Below, one piece after another: positions 24,013 to 33,531 of a stretch of 51,874 bases of DNA. The DNA comes from Robinsoniella sp. (GTDB taxonomy: Bacteria > Bacillota > Clostridia > Lachnospirales > Lachnospiraceae). Within the stretch, counting starts at the first letter, position 1. Every line of letters starts with the position of its first letter. Made by a program: the position numbers and the translations under genes. The stretch lies in assembly GCA_022788205.1 (NCBI GenBank), contig JALEVQ010000070.1, positions 1 through 51,874 on the forward strand, written 5' to 3'. The notes under the pieces are model-generated. The model saw only the letters and a program-made list of their open reading frames with translations. It was not told where the DNA came from and ran no database searches.

Positions 24013-25104
24013 TTATATGCGGAAAGATTCTTTTTGCCACCGGCTGACAGAAAGTGCAAGCCCCATCTCTGCCATCAAAAACAAAATAGAAGTTCCTCCA
24101 TAACTGATAAAAGGAAGGGTGATTCCTGTATTCGGTATTGTGTTTGTCACCACAGCGATGTTAAGCATCACCTGAATCGCGATATGTCCCATCGTTCCCG
24201 CCACAATCAGCGATCCAAACAAATCCGGCGCATGTGTCGCCACCACCATAAATCTCCAGATCAACAGCAGAAAAACCAAGATCAGGATACAGGCACCGAC
24301 AAGCCCCAGCTCTTCGCAGATAATAGAGAAAATCATATCATTCTGTGCCTCCGGCACAAACCCAAGCTTTTGGATGCTCTGACCGATCCCTTTGCCAAAT
24401 AAACCTCCAGAACCGATCGCGTACAGCCCCTGAATCGTCTGGTATCCCTTCTCATATTCCTCCGGATTTCGCCAGATTTTCAGGCGATCTAAGCGATATG
24501 CTTCCATGCTCAAGAAAATAGCGATAAACCCGACTCCTGTCACGCCGATCCAGATAAACGGCAGATAGCGCGGGTTGGAAACAAATACGAGAATCACTGC
24601 AATCCCCAGAATAATAATTGCCGTACTCAGATTGTTTGTTCCCACCAGTCCCACGATCGGCAAAATCAAAATCATGACAAAGATCAATGTTCCAATCCCT
24701 GTCTGCTTCTTTTTTCTTCCGCTGACAATGTGGGCAAGAAACAAAATTACAGCAAGCTTTGCGAACTCTGAAGGCTGAAATGACAGTGGACCGATCGACA
24801 GCCATCTCTTCGATCCATTGTATGAGTCTCCAAAGAACAACACTGCCGTGGAGAGCGCCAGTGAACAGAGATAACCGCCCACTGCAAATTTCTCAAACAC
24901 ATGGTAATCCATCCTCGAGATGACTCCCATCAGCACAGATCCTAAGATCGCTGCAAATAATTGTTTTTTAAAATAATAGGCAGAATCATGAAATTTGACC
25001 TGCCCATTGTATGCGCTTGTACTATAGAGTGTGATCAGACCGAAGCTTATCAGAAATAAGATGACAAGCAGCATGGTCATATCCTGCTTCTTCGTCCGGT
25101 TCAT
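24013..25104 (-). CDS. ftsW: SEDS-family peptidoglycan polymerase (FtsW/SpoVE)
   Basis: SEDS proteins polymerise glycan strands from lipid II with a partner class B penicillin-binding protein. The 363-aa protein has about ten membrane helices and the family motifs SKRWLSIGPLSFQPSEFAK, FVPEAQNDMIFSIICEELG and NTIPNTGITLPFISYGGTS. ATG 25104 has a GAGGTG SD. It lies between murD and murA, the position of spoVE in Bacillus; whether it serves division, sporulation or both cannot be told from sequence. Length is near that of SpoVE. Confidence 0.94.
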   Translation of the reverse strand: MNRTKKQDMTMLLVILFLISFGLITLYSTSAYNGQVKFHDSAYYFKKQLFAAILGSVLMGVISRMDYHVFEKFAVGGYLCSLALSTAVLFFGDSYNGSKRWLSIGPLSFQPSEFAKLAVILFLAHIVSGRKKKQTGIGTLIFVMILILPIVGLVGTNNLSTAIIILGIAVILVFVSNPRYLPFIWIGVTGVGFIAIFLSMEAYRLDRLKIWRNPEEYEKGYQTIQGLYAIGSGGLFGKGIGQSIQKLGFVPEAQNDMIFSIICEELGLVGACILILVFLLLIWRFMVVATHAPDLFGSLIVAGTMGHIAIQVMLNIAVVTNTIPNTGITLPFISYGGTSILFLMAEMGLALSVSRWQKESFRI

Positions 25105-25128
25105 GGCATCACCTCTCAGATCAGGCTT

Positions 25129-26484
25129 TTACAGCTGTCTAACAATCTCCTTGAACATCTTCCCTCTCACCTCATAGTTCGGGAACATGCCCCAGCTCGC
25201 GCAAGCTGGCGAGAGCAGCACGGCATCTCCCGGATTTGCTTTCTCTGCACAGATATGTACTGCCTCCTCTAAAGTTTCTGCAAATACAATATCGAAAAAG
25301 CCGCATCTCCTGGCTGCCTCTGCAATTTTTTCCTTCGTCTGTCCGATCAAGACCAGATAGCGCACCTTGCCATCGAAAGCCTCAATCCACTCCTCATACG
25401 AAGAATTTTTGTCATATCCTCCGCCAATCAGCAGTGTCGGGCGTTCCATCGCCTGAATTGCCTTGATCGCCGCATCCGGGTTCGTCCCCTTGGAATCATT
25501 ATAGTAGACAACTCCATTTTTCTCGGTCACATATTCAATTCTGTGCTCCACTGCCTGGAAACGTTTTACCACATACTGAATTTCAGAAAGCGGTATGCCA
25601 TAAGCGAGTGCCATTCCTGCGGCAGCCATCACATTTTCATGGTTATGGCGTCCCAGAATATTGAGCTCCTTCACTGCACAGACTGTGACCGTATCGTTTC
25701 CATCACTGTACTCGATATTTCCGTCTTTTAAATAGAGACCTCTTTCTAATGTACGCAGACTGCTGAAAAATAGAACTTTACATTTCAAAGTTTTGCCGAA
25801 TTCTCTCAGAACGTCATCCTCATAGTTGAGCACACACGTATCCTCCGGTCCCTGATTCTCTGTGATTCTCTCCTTGACACGAATGTATTCCTCCATCGTG
25901 TGATGGCGGTTCAAATGATCCGGAGTGATATTCAGAATGGCACTGACACGCGGATGAAAGTTTTCGATCGTCTCAAGCTGAAAACTGCTGATCTCTGCCA
26001 CAGAGACAGTCTTTTCTGTCATCTTTAAGGCTGCCTCGGTGTAAGGGGTGCCGATATTTCCCACCACATACACCTCTTCCTGATGATGTCTCATAATTTC
26101 TCCCAGAAGACTGGTCGTTGTGGTTTTTCCGTTCGTGCCTGTGATCGCGAGCACATCGCCTTTCCCGTTCTCGTAGGCAAGCTCCACTTCGCCCCAAATC
26201 TTCAACCCGCGGTCGCGCATCTTGTTCACAATCGCAAGATCCGTCGGGACTCCTGGGCTCAACACCACAAGGTCAAGTGTATCGATCACCTCATCGCCCA
26301 ACTCGCCGATCACAATCTCAGCTTTGCTGTCTTTTGAGAGCTTTGCGCGCACATCCTCTTTTTTGACCTTTTCGTTGCCGTCATATAAAATCGGAACTGC
26401 CCCTACCTTCTCCAAAAGATCGGCAGCGCCGATTCCACTGATTCCTGTTCCGAATACGAGAACTTTTTTCTGTCTTAAATCCAT
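25129..26484 (-). CDS. murD: UDP-N-acetylmuramoyl-L-alanine:D-glutamate ligase MurD
   Basis: MurD adds D-glutamate to UDP-MurNAc-L-Ala. The 451-aa protein has the N-terminal GTGISGIGAADLL nucleotide-sugar site, the ATP loop ITGTNGKTTTTSLLGE, VAEISSFQLE, ITPDHLNRH, and the C-terminal HRIEYV and LSPACASWGMFPNYEVRG motifs. ATG 26484 (MDLRQKKV) is chosen for its GGAGGAG SD; a longer start to 26520 would place the initiator in a hairpin. It is 57 bp after mraY in the same operon. Confidence 0.96.
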   Translation of the reverse strand: MDLRQKKVLVFGTGISGIGAADLLEKVGAVPILYDGNEKVKKEDVRAKLSKDSKAEIVIGELGDEVIDTLDLVVLSPGVPTDLAIVNKMRDRGLKIWGEVELAYENGKGDVLAITGTNGKTTTTSLLGEIMRHHQEEVYVVGNIGTPYTEAALKMTEKTVSVAEISSFQLETIENFHPRVSAILNITPDHLNRHHTMEEYIRVKERITENQGPEDTCVLNYEDDVLREFGKTLKCKVLFFSSLRTLERGLYLKDGNIEYSDGNDTVTVCAVKELNILGRHNHENVMAAAGMALAYGIPLSEIQYVVKRFQAVEHRIEYVTEKNGVVYYNDSKGTNPDAAIKAIQAMERPTLLIGGGYDKNSSYEEWIEAFDGKVRYLVLIGQTKEKIAEAARRCGFFDIVFAETLEEAVHICAEKANPGDAVLLSPACASWGMFPNYEVRGKMFKEIVRQL

Positions 26485-26497
26485 ATTTATCTCCTCC

Positions 26498-26519
26498 TGC
26501 AGCGGCTCTGTCCGCTGCA
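26498..26519 (-). promoter_or_regulatory. Hairpin abutting the murD SD
   Basis: Perfect 8-bp arms (26498-26505, 26512-26519) with a 6-nt loop end exactly at the AGGAGG SD (26492-26497). It could stabilise the message or tune murD initiation. Confidence 0.4.
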
Positions 26520-26541
26520 TTCTCCTACACTCTCTACCTTT

Positions 26542-27504
26542 TTAGCGGTAAGCAACCAGACCAATCAGGCACAAAATAGCTGTGATCACTGTAAATACTG
26601 CAACTACCCTTGTCTCCGACCATCCGCACAGCTCAAAATGATGATGGATCGGCGCCATCTTGAAGAATCTCTTGCCGCCAGTCTTCTTAAAATATGTAAC
26701 CTGAATCATGACGGAGATTACTTCCACAAAATAAATCAGACCAATGATCGGAATAAACAGAGGCATCTTCATCATGTAAGCCGCACCTGCCACAAAGCCT
26801 CCCAGTGCCAGGGAACCTGTATCCCCCATGAACACTTGTGCCGGATGGACATTGAAGAGCAAAAATCCCAGCAAAGCTCCCGTGACCGCAGAGGTGATCG
26901 GTGTGATTCCACCATCGCTCACCATAGAAATCACTGTGTAAAACACAGCTACCATCGTTGTCACGCCAGTCGCAAGACCGTCCAGACCATCTGTAAAATT
27001 GACTCCGTTGACCGTTCCGATCACCGCGATATAGGTGAGCGGAATTGCCGCCCATTTGATATCAAGTTCCTTTCCGCCGCTAAATGGAATAATCATCTTA
27101 AACAAATCCGGTTCTATCCGCCATACGTACACCACAAAGATCGTTGTGATCACGATCTGACATGCCATTTTCTGCTTCGGCAAAAGTCCGTCAGAACGTC
27201 TCAGCACTACCTTCAGATAATCATCCAAAAATCCGATAATTCCGAATCCCAACGTCAAAAACAATACTGGGATCACTTTTGGATAGTCCTTCACAAAAAA
27301 CAGACAGGTCACTAAAATACTGATCAAGATGATCAGTCCTCCCATCGTTGGAGTTCCTGCTTTTTTCAGATGAGACTGCACACCCGCTGTGCGCTCTGTC
27401 TGTCCGATTTTCAGTTTCCTTAAGAATGGGATCACAAACGGACTAAGTCCGACACTGATAGCAAAAGCTGCCAGCAATGGAATTACAATATCTGTTCCTA
27501 TCAT
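26542..27504 (-). CDS. mraY: Phospho-N-acetylmuramoyl-pentapeptide transferase MraY
   Basis: MraY links the UDP-MurNAc-pentapeptide to undecaprenyl phosphate to make lipid I. The 320-aa integral membrane protein has about ten helices, K-K-A-G-T-P-T-M-G-G at the start, the Asp pair in GFLDDYLK, NGVNFTDGLDGLATG, and the cytosolic MAPIHHHFELCGW motif. ATG 27504 (MIGTDIVIP) has a GAGGTG SD; the longer frame to 27567 lacks one. It is the first gene downstream of the promoter at 27607-27635. Confidence 0.97.
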   Translation of the reverse strand: MIGTDIVIPLLAAFAISVGLSPFVIPFLRKLKIGQTERTAGVQSHLKKAGTPTMGGLIILISILVTCLFFVKDYPKVIPVLFLTLGFGIIGFLDDYLKVVLRRSDGLLPKQKMACQIVITTIFVVYVWRIEPDLFKMIIPFSGGKELDIKWAAIPLTYIAVIGTVNGVNFTDGLDGLATGVTTMVAVFYTVISMVSDGGITPITSAVTGALLGFLLFNVHPAQVFMGDTGSLALGGFVAGAAYMMKMPLFIPIIGLIYFVEVISVMIQVTYFKKTGGKRFFKMAPIHHHFELCGWSETRVVAVFTVITAILCLIGLVAYR

Positions 27505-27606
27505 CCTTTCACACCTCTTAAATTCTTTTGTTCTAATCTGAAATTCTCTGTGTCTGGCAAATGCCATTCTTTTGCAATTACACTGCCTCTCTCAGATTCG
27601 ATTTTT

Positions 27607-27635
27607 AGTATAATTCTTTTTCTGTGATTAATCAA
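27607..27635 (-). promoter_or_regulatory. Internal dcw promoter for mraY-murD-ftsW-murA-ftsQ
   Basis: TTGATT (27630-27635), 17-bp spacer and TATACT (27607-27612) on the minus strand. It splits the dcw cluster into two units. Confidence 0.7.
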
Positions 27636-27717
27636 CCTTTTTATTCATGGAAATCGCCATACTTCTGCCGGATTTGACACCTGTTTTCTCCTGGATTTCT
27701 GGTTTTTCATCCATCGC

Positions 27718-29463
27718 TCAATGTTGACTGCTCTCTTCTGCAATCTCATCGCGCTCGATCCCGAGATATGGGAAGATATTGGCAAAAATATCCTTCATCA
27801 CGGGCGCCGCGATTGTCCCTCCATAATAGACTCCCTGTGGATTGTGGATCACGCAAAGCCCAATCACCTGCGGATCACTTGCCGGGGCAAATCCTAAGAA
27901 GGAGGAAATATATTTGTTCGCACTTCTCGGAAGCGTCTCAGAAGTCGCTGTCTTTCCGCCGATATGATATCCTTCAATGTAAGCATTTTTTCCGGATCCT
28001 CCATCCACCACCTGCTCCAGGATGTATCGGAGCGTCTCAGAAGTGCTCTCAGAGAGAATTCTGCCTTGATCTTCGTACTGCAAAATTTTTGTCTGTGTCT
28101 GATCATTCGTCTGGATTTTAACGCCAAAATGAGGTGTGATGCGCCTTCCCCCATTGATGAGAGAGCTGACCGTCGTGATCAGCTGAAGCGGTGTGATCTG
28201 AAATGACTGCCCAAATGCACAGGTGGCAAGCTCCACATTTCCCATATTTTCCTTCTTATGCATGATGGTCGATGCCTCTCCCGGCAGGTCAATCCCTGTC
28301 TTCTGGAGCAGCCCAAACTGCTGAAAATAGTCATAAAAGCGATCCACACCGAGGCGCAGTCCCACCTCAATGAAAACCGGGTTGCATGAATTTCTCGTAG
28401 CCTCCACAAAGGATTCTGCACCGTGACCCGCGATCTTATGGCATCGAATTCTTCTGTCATCTACAATCTTATAGCCTGGACAGTAGAAACTGTCAGAAGG
28501 TGTGACTACTCCCTCCTCAAGCCCTGCCGCTGCCGTGATGATCTTGAACGTGGAGCCTGGCTCGTATGTGTCATTGATGCAGCCGTTTCTCCACATCTGA
28601 TTTCGGGCATCCTGCAATTCTTCCGACGTCATATTCTCTGAACCCTCCACTGTGAAAGGATCGTTTAAGTCAAACTCCGGCGCATTGACCATCGCCAGAA
28701 TCTCCCCGTTCTGAGGATTCATCAGAATAATTTCCACACTGTCCGCCTGCTTCTGCTCAAGCACTTGATATGCCGCCTGCTCTGCATATTTCTGAATATT
28801 GACATCAATGCTCAGATACAGATCTTTTCCCGGGATTGCCTCAAGCCTTGTCTCACCTTCGTCTTCGAGTTCCACGCCTCTTGCGTCTGTCAAAGTCAAA
28901 ATTTTACCGTTCTGCCCCTGCAAAACACTGTCATACACCGTCTCAAGACCGATAATTCCCTGATTATCTGCCCCTGTAAAACCCAGTACCTTGGAAGCGA
29001 GACTCCCCAGGGGATAATATCTCTTAAAATCTTCATCCACCTTCACACCGGCATAATTATATTCCCGGATGCGGTCTCCCACCTCTTTGGGAACATTTGT
29101 CTTGATACGCTCAATGGAGCTGTACTTTTCGACCCGTTTTCGAACAGTCTCTTCCGGAAGCTCCAGTTCTTTTGTCAGCATCTCAATCACTTTCTCAGGC
29201 TCTTTGATCTGGTTGTGGATCACAGAAATCGTGCAGACCGTCTCATTGTCTGCGAGGAGCACTCCGTTTGCGTCAAAGATTCTTCCCCGTGCAGCCTTGA
29301 TATCACGCTCTCTCTCATGGAGTTCCTGTGCTTTTTCTGAATAATACTCTGACTTAAAAATCATCAGGTATCCCAGCCTTCCCATCAAAAAAAACAAGAC
29401 TGCCGCACACCCCAGAAAAACAACCAGTATTTTTTTCTTGTGATATGTCTTTGTCCGAAGCAT
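27718..29463 (-). CDS. spoVD: Class B penicillin-binding protein, SpoVD-like
   Basis: This bitopic transpeptidase is 581 aa from ATG 29463 (MLRTKTYHKKK); the SD GTGAGG sits in the arm of a terminator-like hairpin. It has one N-terminal helix (about 11-30), a dimerisation domain with GRIFDANGVLLADN, and the transpeptidase domain with YEPGSTFKI (Ser-x-x-Lys), NSCN (Ser-x-Asn) and GGKTATSE. The last is K-T-A rather than the usual K-T-G. No PASTA domain is present, whereas Bacillus SpoVD has one. It is second of two tandem PBPs, the SpoVD slot in Bacillus, which is the main reason for the name. Confidence 0.85.
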   Translation of the reverse strand: MLRTKTYHKKKILVVFLGCAAVLFFLMGRLGYLMIFKSEYYSEKAQELHERERDIKAARGRIFDANGVLLADNETVCTISVIHNQIKEPEKVIEMLTKELELPEETVRKRVEKYSSIERIKTNVPKEVGDRIREYNYAGVKVDEDFKRYYPLGSLASKVLGFTGADNQGIIGLETVYDSVLQGQNGKILTLTDARGVELEDEGETRLEAIPGKDLYLSIDVNIQKYAEQAAYQVLEQKQADSVEIILMNPQNGEILAMVNAPEFDLNDPFTVEGSENMTSEELQDARNQMWRNGCINDTYEPGSTFKIITAAAGLEEGVVTPSDSFYCPGYKIVDDRRIRCHKIAGHGAESFVEATRNSCNPVFIEVGLRLGVDRFYDYFQQFGLLQKTGIDLPGEASTIMHKKENMGNVELATCAFGQSFQITPLQLITTVSSLINGGRRITPHFGVKIQTNDQTQTKILQYEDQGRILSESTSETLRYILEQVVDGGSGKNAYIEGYHIGGKTATSETLPRSANKYISSFLGFAPASDPQVIGLCVIHNPQGVYYGGTIAAPVMKDIFANIFPYLGIERDEIAEESSQH

Positions 29464-29514
29464 AAAAAACCTCACAAAAGCTTTAATACAATGTATTGCC
29501 GCTTTTGTGAGGTT
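29464..29514 (-). terminator. Terminator-like hairpin that contains the SD of spoVD
   Basis: Perfect 14-bp arms AACCTCACAAAAGC (29468-29481) and GCTTTTGTGAGGTT (29501-29514), with an inner AATACA/TGTATT stem. On the minus strand the 3' arm ends in GTGAGGTT, followed by a T run and then the ATG at 29463. The same arm is thus terminator stem and SD for the downstream gene. Confidence 0.8.
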
Positions 29515-29526
29515 ATGTCTCTGTTT

Positions 29527-31719
29527 CTAATCGTATAAGTCCGACTGATACATGCCACCCTGATACAGCTGGTCAGCTCCTCCTGTGCCCTCGTAATTGG
29601 ATGCCGGTGCCGGGAAGTTCTGATCTCCCGCCCAGTCTCCTTCCTGAAGGTTCTGGTAATCTGAGGCATCCCCGATCAGCTGATCGCTCGTCTGCCCTGA
29701 ATCCGAAAGGCGCATTCCTTCCGTGGCCTCCTCATATGTAATTCCGAGTGTCTCTAAAAGTTCATCTGTGATCTCCTCGGTCGGATAGATTTTCAGATAT
29801 GGAAGAATCTCCATCAAAATTTTTCTTGCGACAACCTGAGTGAAAGAGCCCTTTTCCTGATCATACACATTTGGCTGATCGACTACAACATAGATGACGA
29901 TCTGCGGGTCATCCACCGGCACAAAACCGATGAAAGATACCACATATTTGCCAGCGACGCGCTCTCCATCTTTGACCATCTCAGCAGTACCTGTCTTTCC
30001 TCCGACGCGATATCCCGGAACCTGCGCATACTGACCGGTACCTTCTGTCACTACCTTCTCCATATAGCTTCGCACAAGCTCAGAAGTTTTCGGTGAGATT
30101 ACCTGCCGGATCAAAACCGGGTCCATATTTTTGACCACACCGCCCTCAGAATCCTGAATCTGTTTCACCAGATGCGGCTGATAATAATATCCTCCATTGA
30201 TGATCGAGCACAATGCTGCAAGCTCCTGAATCATCGTACAGGTCAGTCCCTGACCGAACGAACATGTTGCGAGTTCTACCTCTCCCATCGCCTGCGTATC
30301 AAAAATAATTCCAGAGCTCTCATTCGGCAGATCGATGCCTGTCCTTTTTCCAAGGTTGAACAGTTCCTGATATTTACAGAAGTCCTCTACACCGATTTTA
30401 GCTCCAATCTCCATCAAGGCATCATTGCAGGAATTCTCCATTGTCTGTGAAAGTGTCTGGACTCCATGTCCATCCACCTTATTGCAGGCAATATAATAAT
30501 CCGGGAGCTGTTCTCCTCCATCACAGTAAAACGTATCGTTGTCTGTGATCACACCCAACTCTAAACCTGCCGCCACAGTCACAGACTTAAAGGTAGAACC
30601 TGGCTCAAAGCTGTCTTCCACGCAGTAATTTTTCCATCGCTTATTCAGCTCCTCTGACAGCTCCTCATTGGTCATATTCTCCTGTTCAGACTCAGTATAC
30701 CATCCGGTCAGGTCACTGGGATGATTCAGATCATAGCTCCGGTTTGTCGCCATCCCAAGGATCTCTCCCGTATTCGGATCAGCGACGATGATTCCCGTAT
30801 TCTCGCTTCCCAGATTTCCGCGGATCTTATCCGGTCCGGTTGCAGCATGTTCCTCCTCAATCTCTTTTAGATATTTCTCTATCACCCTCTGAATATTAAT
30901 ATCAATCGTGGATACAATTCGATTGCCGTGCTGAGGCTCAATGATTGTCCTCTGCAGCTCGGAATTCTCTGTCAGATATCCGTACGACCTGCCGTTGACT
31001 CCGTTTAAGATATCATCATAGTAAGCCTCTAAGCCCACGACACCTGTATTTTCTGAATTGGAAAATCCAATCACGGTACTTGCCATACTGTTCATCGGAT
31101 ACTCTCGAACATAATCCTCCTCAAACCACACACCCTGAACACAGCTCTTCCATGCATTTGATTCTTTAATACGTTCCTTTTCTGCCTCCGAAGCATCCTC
31201 TGGTATCTCCTCCAGCACTAACAGATCCTCAAACTCCTGCTTCTTCTCAATCTCTACATCTGTCAGAATCACCTGATAGCGGCTGTTTTTGGTTTCCTCA
31301 GACGTTATTATCTCGCGCACCTCTGCTGTCTTGATATCAAAAATCTGATCTAATGCCTCAATCGTCGGATCCACATAATCATATTGTCCGCCGGAATTGA
31401 TTGCATAACAATCCAAAACTACATTGTAAAATTTCTGACTTCTCGCCAGGACATTTCCATTCCGATCCACGATCTCGCCACGCTGATACGGGATCGTCCT
31501 GCTGTCATAATATTTCTGGGAGATCACCTTCTGCGAATACTCCGCCCCATCTCTCAGTGTAATGTCTGCGATTCTAAAGTTCAACAGTACAAGAACACCG
31601 ATCACAATTCCAAACACTACTAAAAGTTTCTTCTGCATCAAAGAATCAAATCGTTTTTCTTTTCTCCTCGTCCTTCTGCCATTTTTTCTTGTCTTTACGC
31701 CTTTTTTTCTTGATGTCAA
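29527..31719 (-). CDS. ftsI: Class B penicillin-binding protein, FtsI/PbpB-like
   Basis: This is the septal transpeptidase candidate, 730 aa. The start is TTG 31719 with GGAGG 6-7 nt upstream. A highly basic cytosolic tail (residues 1-30) precedes one helix (about 31-47), a dimerisation region with RGEIVDRNGNVLAR, and a transpeptidase domain with FEPGSTFKS, NSCN and GGKTGTAE. A roughly 80-residue acidic, Gln/Tyr/Gly-rich tail ends in MYQSDLYD, and there are no PASTA domains. It follows ftsL by 62 bp, the PbpB slot in Bacillus. Also the KTG box is intact here, unlike the downstream PBP. Confidence 0.92.
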   Translation of the reverse strand: MTSRKKGVKTRKNGRRTRRKEKRFDSLMQKKLLVVFGIVIGVLVLLNFRIADITLRDGAEYSQKVISQKYYDSRTIPYQRGEIVDRNGNVLARSQKFYNVVLDCYAINSGGQYDYVDPTIEALDQIFDIKTAEVREIITSEETKNSRYQVILTDVEIEKKQEFEDLLVLEEIPEDASEAEKERIKESNAWKSCVQGVWFEEDYVREYPMNSMASTVIGFSNSENTGVVGLEAYYDDILNGVNGRSYGYLTENSELQRTIIEPQHGNRIVSTIDINIQRVIEKYLKEIEEEHAATGPDKIRGNLGSENTGIIVADPNTGEILGMATNRSYDLNHPSDLTGWYTESEQENMTNEELSEELNKRWKNYCVEDSFEPGSTFKSVTVAAGLELGVITDNDTFYCDGGEQLPDYYIACNKVDGHGVQTLSQTMENSCNDALMEIGAKIGVEDFCKYQELFNLGKRTGIDLPNESSGIIFDTQAMGEVELATCSFGQGLTCTMIQELAALCSIINGGYYYQPHLVKQIQDSEGGVVKNMDPVLIRQVISPKTSELVRSYMEKVVTEGTGQYAQVPGYRVGGKTGTAEMVKDGERVAGKYVVSFIGFVPVDDPQIVIYVVVDQPNVYDQEKGSFTQVVARKILMEILPYLKIYPTEEITDELLETLGITYEEATEGMRLSDSGQTSDQLIGDASDYQNLQEGDWAGDQNFPAPASNYEGTGGADQLYQGGMYQSDLYD

Positions 31720-31781
31720 TTTTTACCTCCAGTGCGCATCCTGCGCCGTAATCTCAGAGACAGTCACTGCCCTGTATCTGC

Positions 31782-32309
31782 TTACTTTGTGGGAACATCA
31801 CTGTACTGTTTCATATAATCACTGTCCTGGCTGCTGTAAAGGATGATCTGTCCCTCCTGCGCATATACCATTCCCAGCTTATTGATCGCCACATCCCTTA
31901 CATACTCCAAATTGATAGATGCCATGACCTTGTCATACGTAGCATCATTGAGCATTTTCGCCTCACTGATATTGTTCTCCTTTGCAATCAGTTCCGCTCT
32001 GTAAGCTGTATTACTTGATTTCAGCTGAATATAGTTGACACAAATTCCCAGTGACACAAGAACCACCACGCTCAAAAACACGACGTATGCCATCGTCATC
32101 TGACGCTGTCTCTGGCGATTTCTACGCACAGCAACATCTGTCTTTTTTGCCTTTTGAGCTGTGCCTCGTACTTCTCTCGTCTGATCAGACCGCCTTGCCG
32201 GCGCTGCATTCATCTGTCGAACAGTATTGCCGTACACATATGACCTATTATTTTGTTTTCCGACATTTCTTCGGTAATCATTGTCCGATCCCTTTACTGT
32301 TCCATTCAT
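31782..32309 (-). CDS. ftsL: FtsL-like septum protein
   Basis: The 175-aa bitopic protein has a long basic, Arg/Asn-rich cytosolic part (1-70), one membrane helix (about 72-91, MTMAYVVFLSVVVLVSLGI) and a short outer helix with leucine-zipper-like spacing (YIQLKSSNTAYRAELIAKEN). It ends in NKLGMVYAQEGQIILYSSQ, a weak family landmark. Recognition rests on topology plus position between rsmH and ftsI. Its cytosolic part is longer than in Bacillus FtsL. Confidence 0.82.
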   Translation of the reverse strand: MNGTVKGSDNDYRRNVGKQNNRSYVYGNTVRQMNAAPARRSDQTREVRGTAQKAKKTDVAVRRNRQRQRQMTMAYVVFLSVVVLVSLGICVNYIQLKSSNTAYRAELIAKENNISEAKMLNDATYDKVMASINLEYVRDVAINKLGMVYAQEGQIILYSSQDSDYMKQYSDVPTK

Positions 32310-32381
32310 AATTATAAATTCTCCCCTAGGTTATCTGCCAGTATTTTTAAACAGAACAGCGCCCGCCTTCTGTCTTTTCTC

Positions 32382-33320
32382 CTACCATTTACGCTCAAAA
32401 ATTCTGAGCTTCGAGCTTTTCGCCCTCTTATTTTCCAAAAGTTCTTCCTCGCTTGGAACGATCGGCTTTTTTGTGATGACACTGCCTTTCGATTTTCTTC
32501 CACACACACAGACCGGAAATTCTTTTGGACAAATGCATGGATCCTCCTGTGTGCGGAAAATCGTCTTCACAATCCGATCTTCCAGAGAATGAAACGTAAT
32601 CACACAGATTCTCCCGCCATCATTCAAAAGATCAATCATTCCTCCAAGAGAATCCCTGAGCACCTCCAGCTCCTGATTCAGCTCAATGCGAATCGCCTGG
32701 AAGGTCCTCTTTGCCGGGTGACCACCCGTGGCTCTTACTTTAGCCGGAATTGCAGCCTTGATCACCTCGATCAATTCTCCTGTCGTCTCCAGTTCCTTCT
32801 TCTCCCTCGCCAAAACGATATGCTTTGCAATGTTTTTCGCAAACTTGTCCTCACCATAATCTCGGATTATGCGATACAATTCTTTTTCGCTGTAACCATT
32901 TACGATATCTCTCGCCGTCATGGTCTGACGCTGATCCATTCTCATGTCAAGCAAAGCATCCTCTCGATATGTGAATCCTCGCTCGACAGTATCAAGCTGA
33001 TACGAAGACACACCAAGATCCAGCAAAATTCCATCTACATGCGATATCTCCAGACGGTTCAGGACATCCCCCATCTCCCGGTAATTGCTGCGCACGATCG
33101 TGACTTTGTCCCCAAACTCCTCGAGACGTCTCTTTGCCGCCGCGATCGCATCTGCATCCTGATCAATACCGATCAGTCTGCCTTTATCCGACAGCCTCCT
33201 GCAAATTTCATATGAATGTCCGCCCCCTCCAAGCGTTCCGTCCACATAGATGCCATCCGGTTTGATCTGCAGACCTTCTATGGTTTCCTCCAGCAATACT
33301 GATTTGTGTTTAAATTCCAT
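32382..33320 (-). CDS. rsmH: 16S rRNA (cytosine1402-N4)-methyltransferase RsmH
   Basis: RsmH methylates C1402 in the ribosomal P site using SAM. The 312-aa protein has [13 protein letters not shown], the SAM loop [31 protein letters not shown], and the C-terminal [13 protein letters not shown] cysteine cluster normal for the family. ATG 33320 has a GATCAGGG-type SD. It is the first gene of the dcw unit rsmH-ftsL-ftsI-spoVD. The usual preceding gene mraZ is absent. Confidence 0.97.
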   Translation of the reverse strand: MEFKHKSVLLEETIEGLQIKPDGIYVDGTLGGGGHSYEICRRLSDKGRLIGIDQDADAIAAAKRRLEEFGDKVTIVRSNYREMGDVLNRLEISHVDGILLDLGVSSYQLDTVERGFTYREDALLDMRMDQRQTMTARDIVNGYSEKELYRIIRDYGEDKFAKNIAKHIVLAREKKELETTGELIEVIKAAIPAKVRATGGHPAKRTFQAIRIELNQELEVLRDSLGGMIDLLNDGGRICVITFHSLEDRIVKTIFRTQEDPCICPKEFPVCVCGRKSKGSVITKKPIVPSEEELLENKRAKSSKLRIFERKW

Positions 33321-33446
33321 CCCTGATCGCTCCTATCTGGCGTTCTCGCGCCTGGCAGTAACTTTCTTCTATTCTTCCCTGTTACTTCATCGCCTTTTTT
33401 CTTGTGTCTCTTTTATCGATTCTTTCCCATTTTGGACTGTGGTTTT

Positions 33447-33475
33447 ATCATATCTCAGTTTTACGCAAAATACAA
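33447..33475 (-). promoter_or_regulatory. Sigma-A promoter of the rsmH-ftsL-ftsI-spoVD unit
   Basis: TTGTAT (33470-33475), 17-bp spacer and TATGAT (33447-33452) on the minus strand; leader about 120 nt. Confidence 0.75.
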
Positions 33476-33531
33476 CCCTAAATTAAAAAACTAAACGAAA
33501 AAAATGAATTTTCTGCCGTCTAATCTCAAAC

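Noticed and set aside
27630-27720. 28-codon frame (MDEKPEIQEKTG...) just after spoVD
   Set aside because: No SD, overlaps the mraY promoter and is too short to support.
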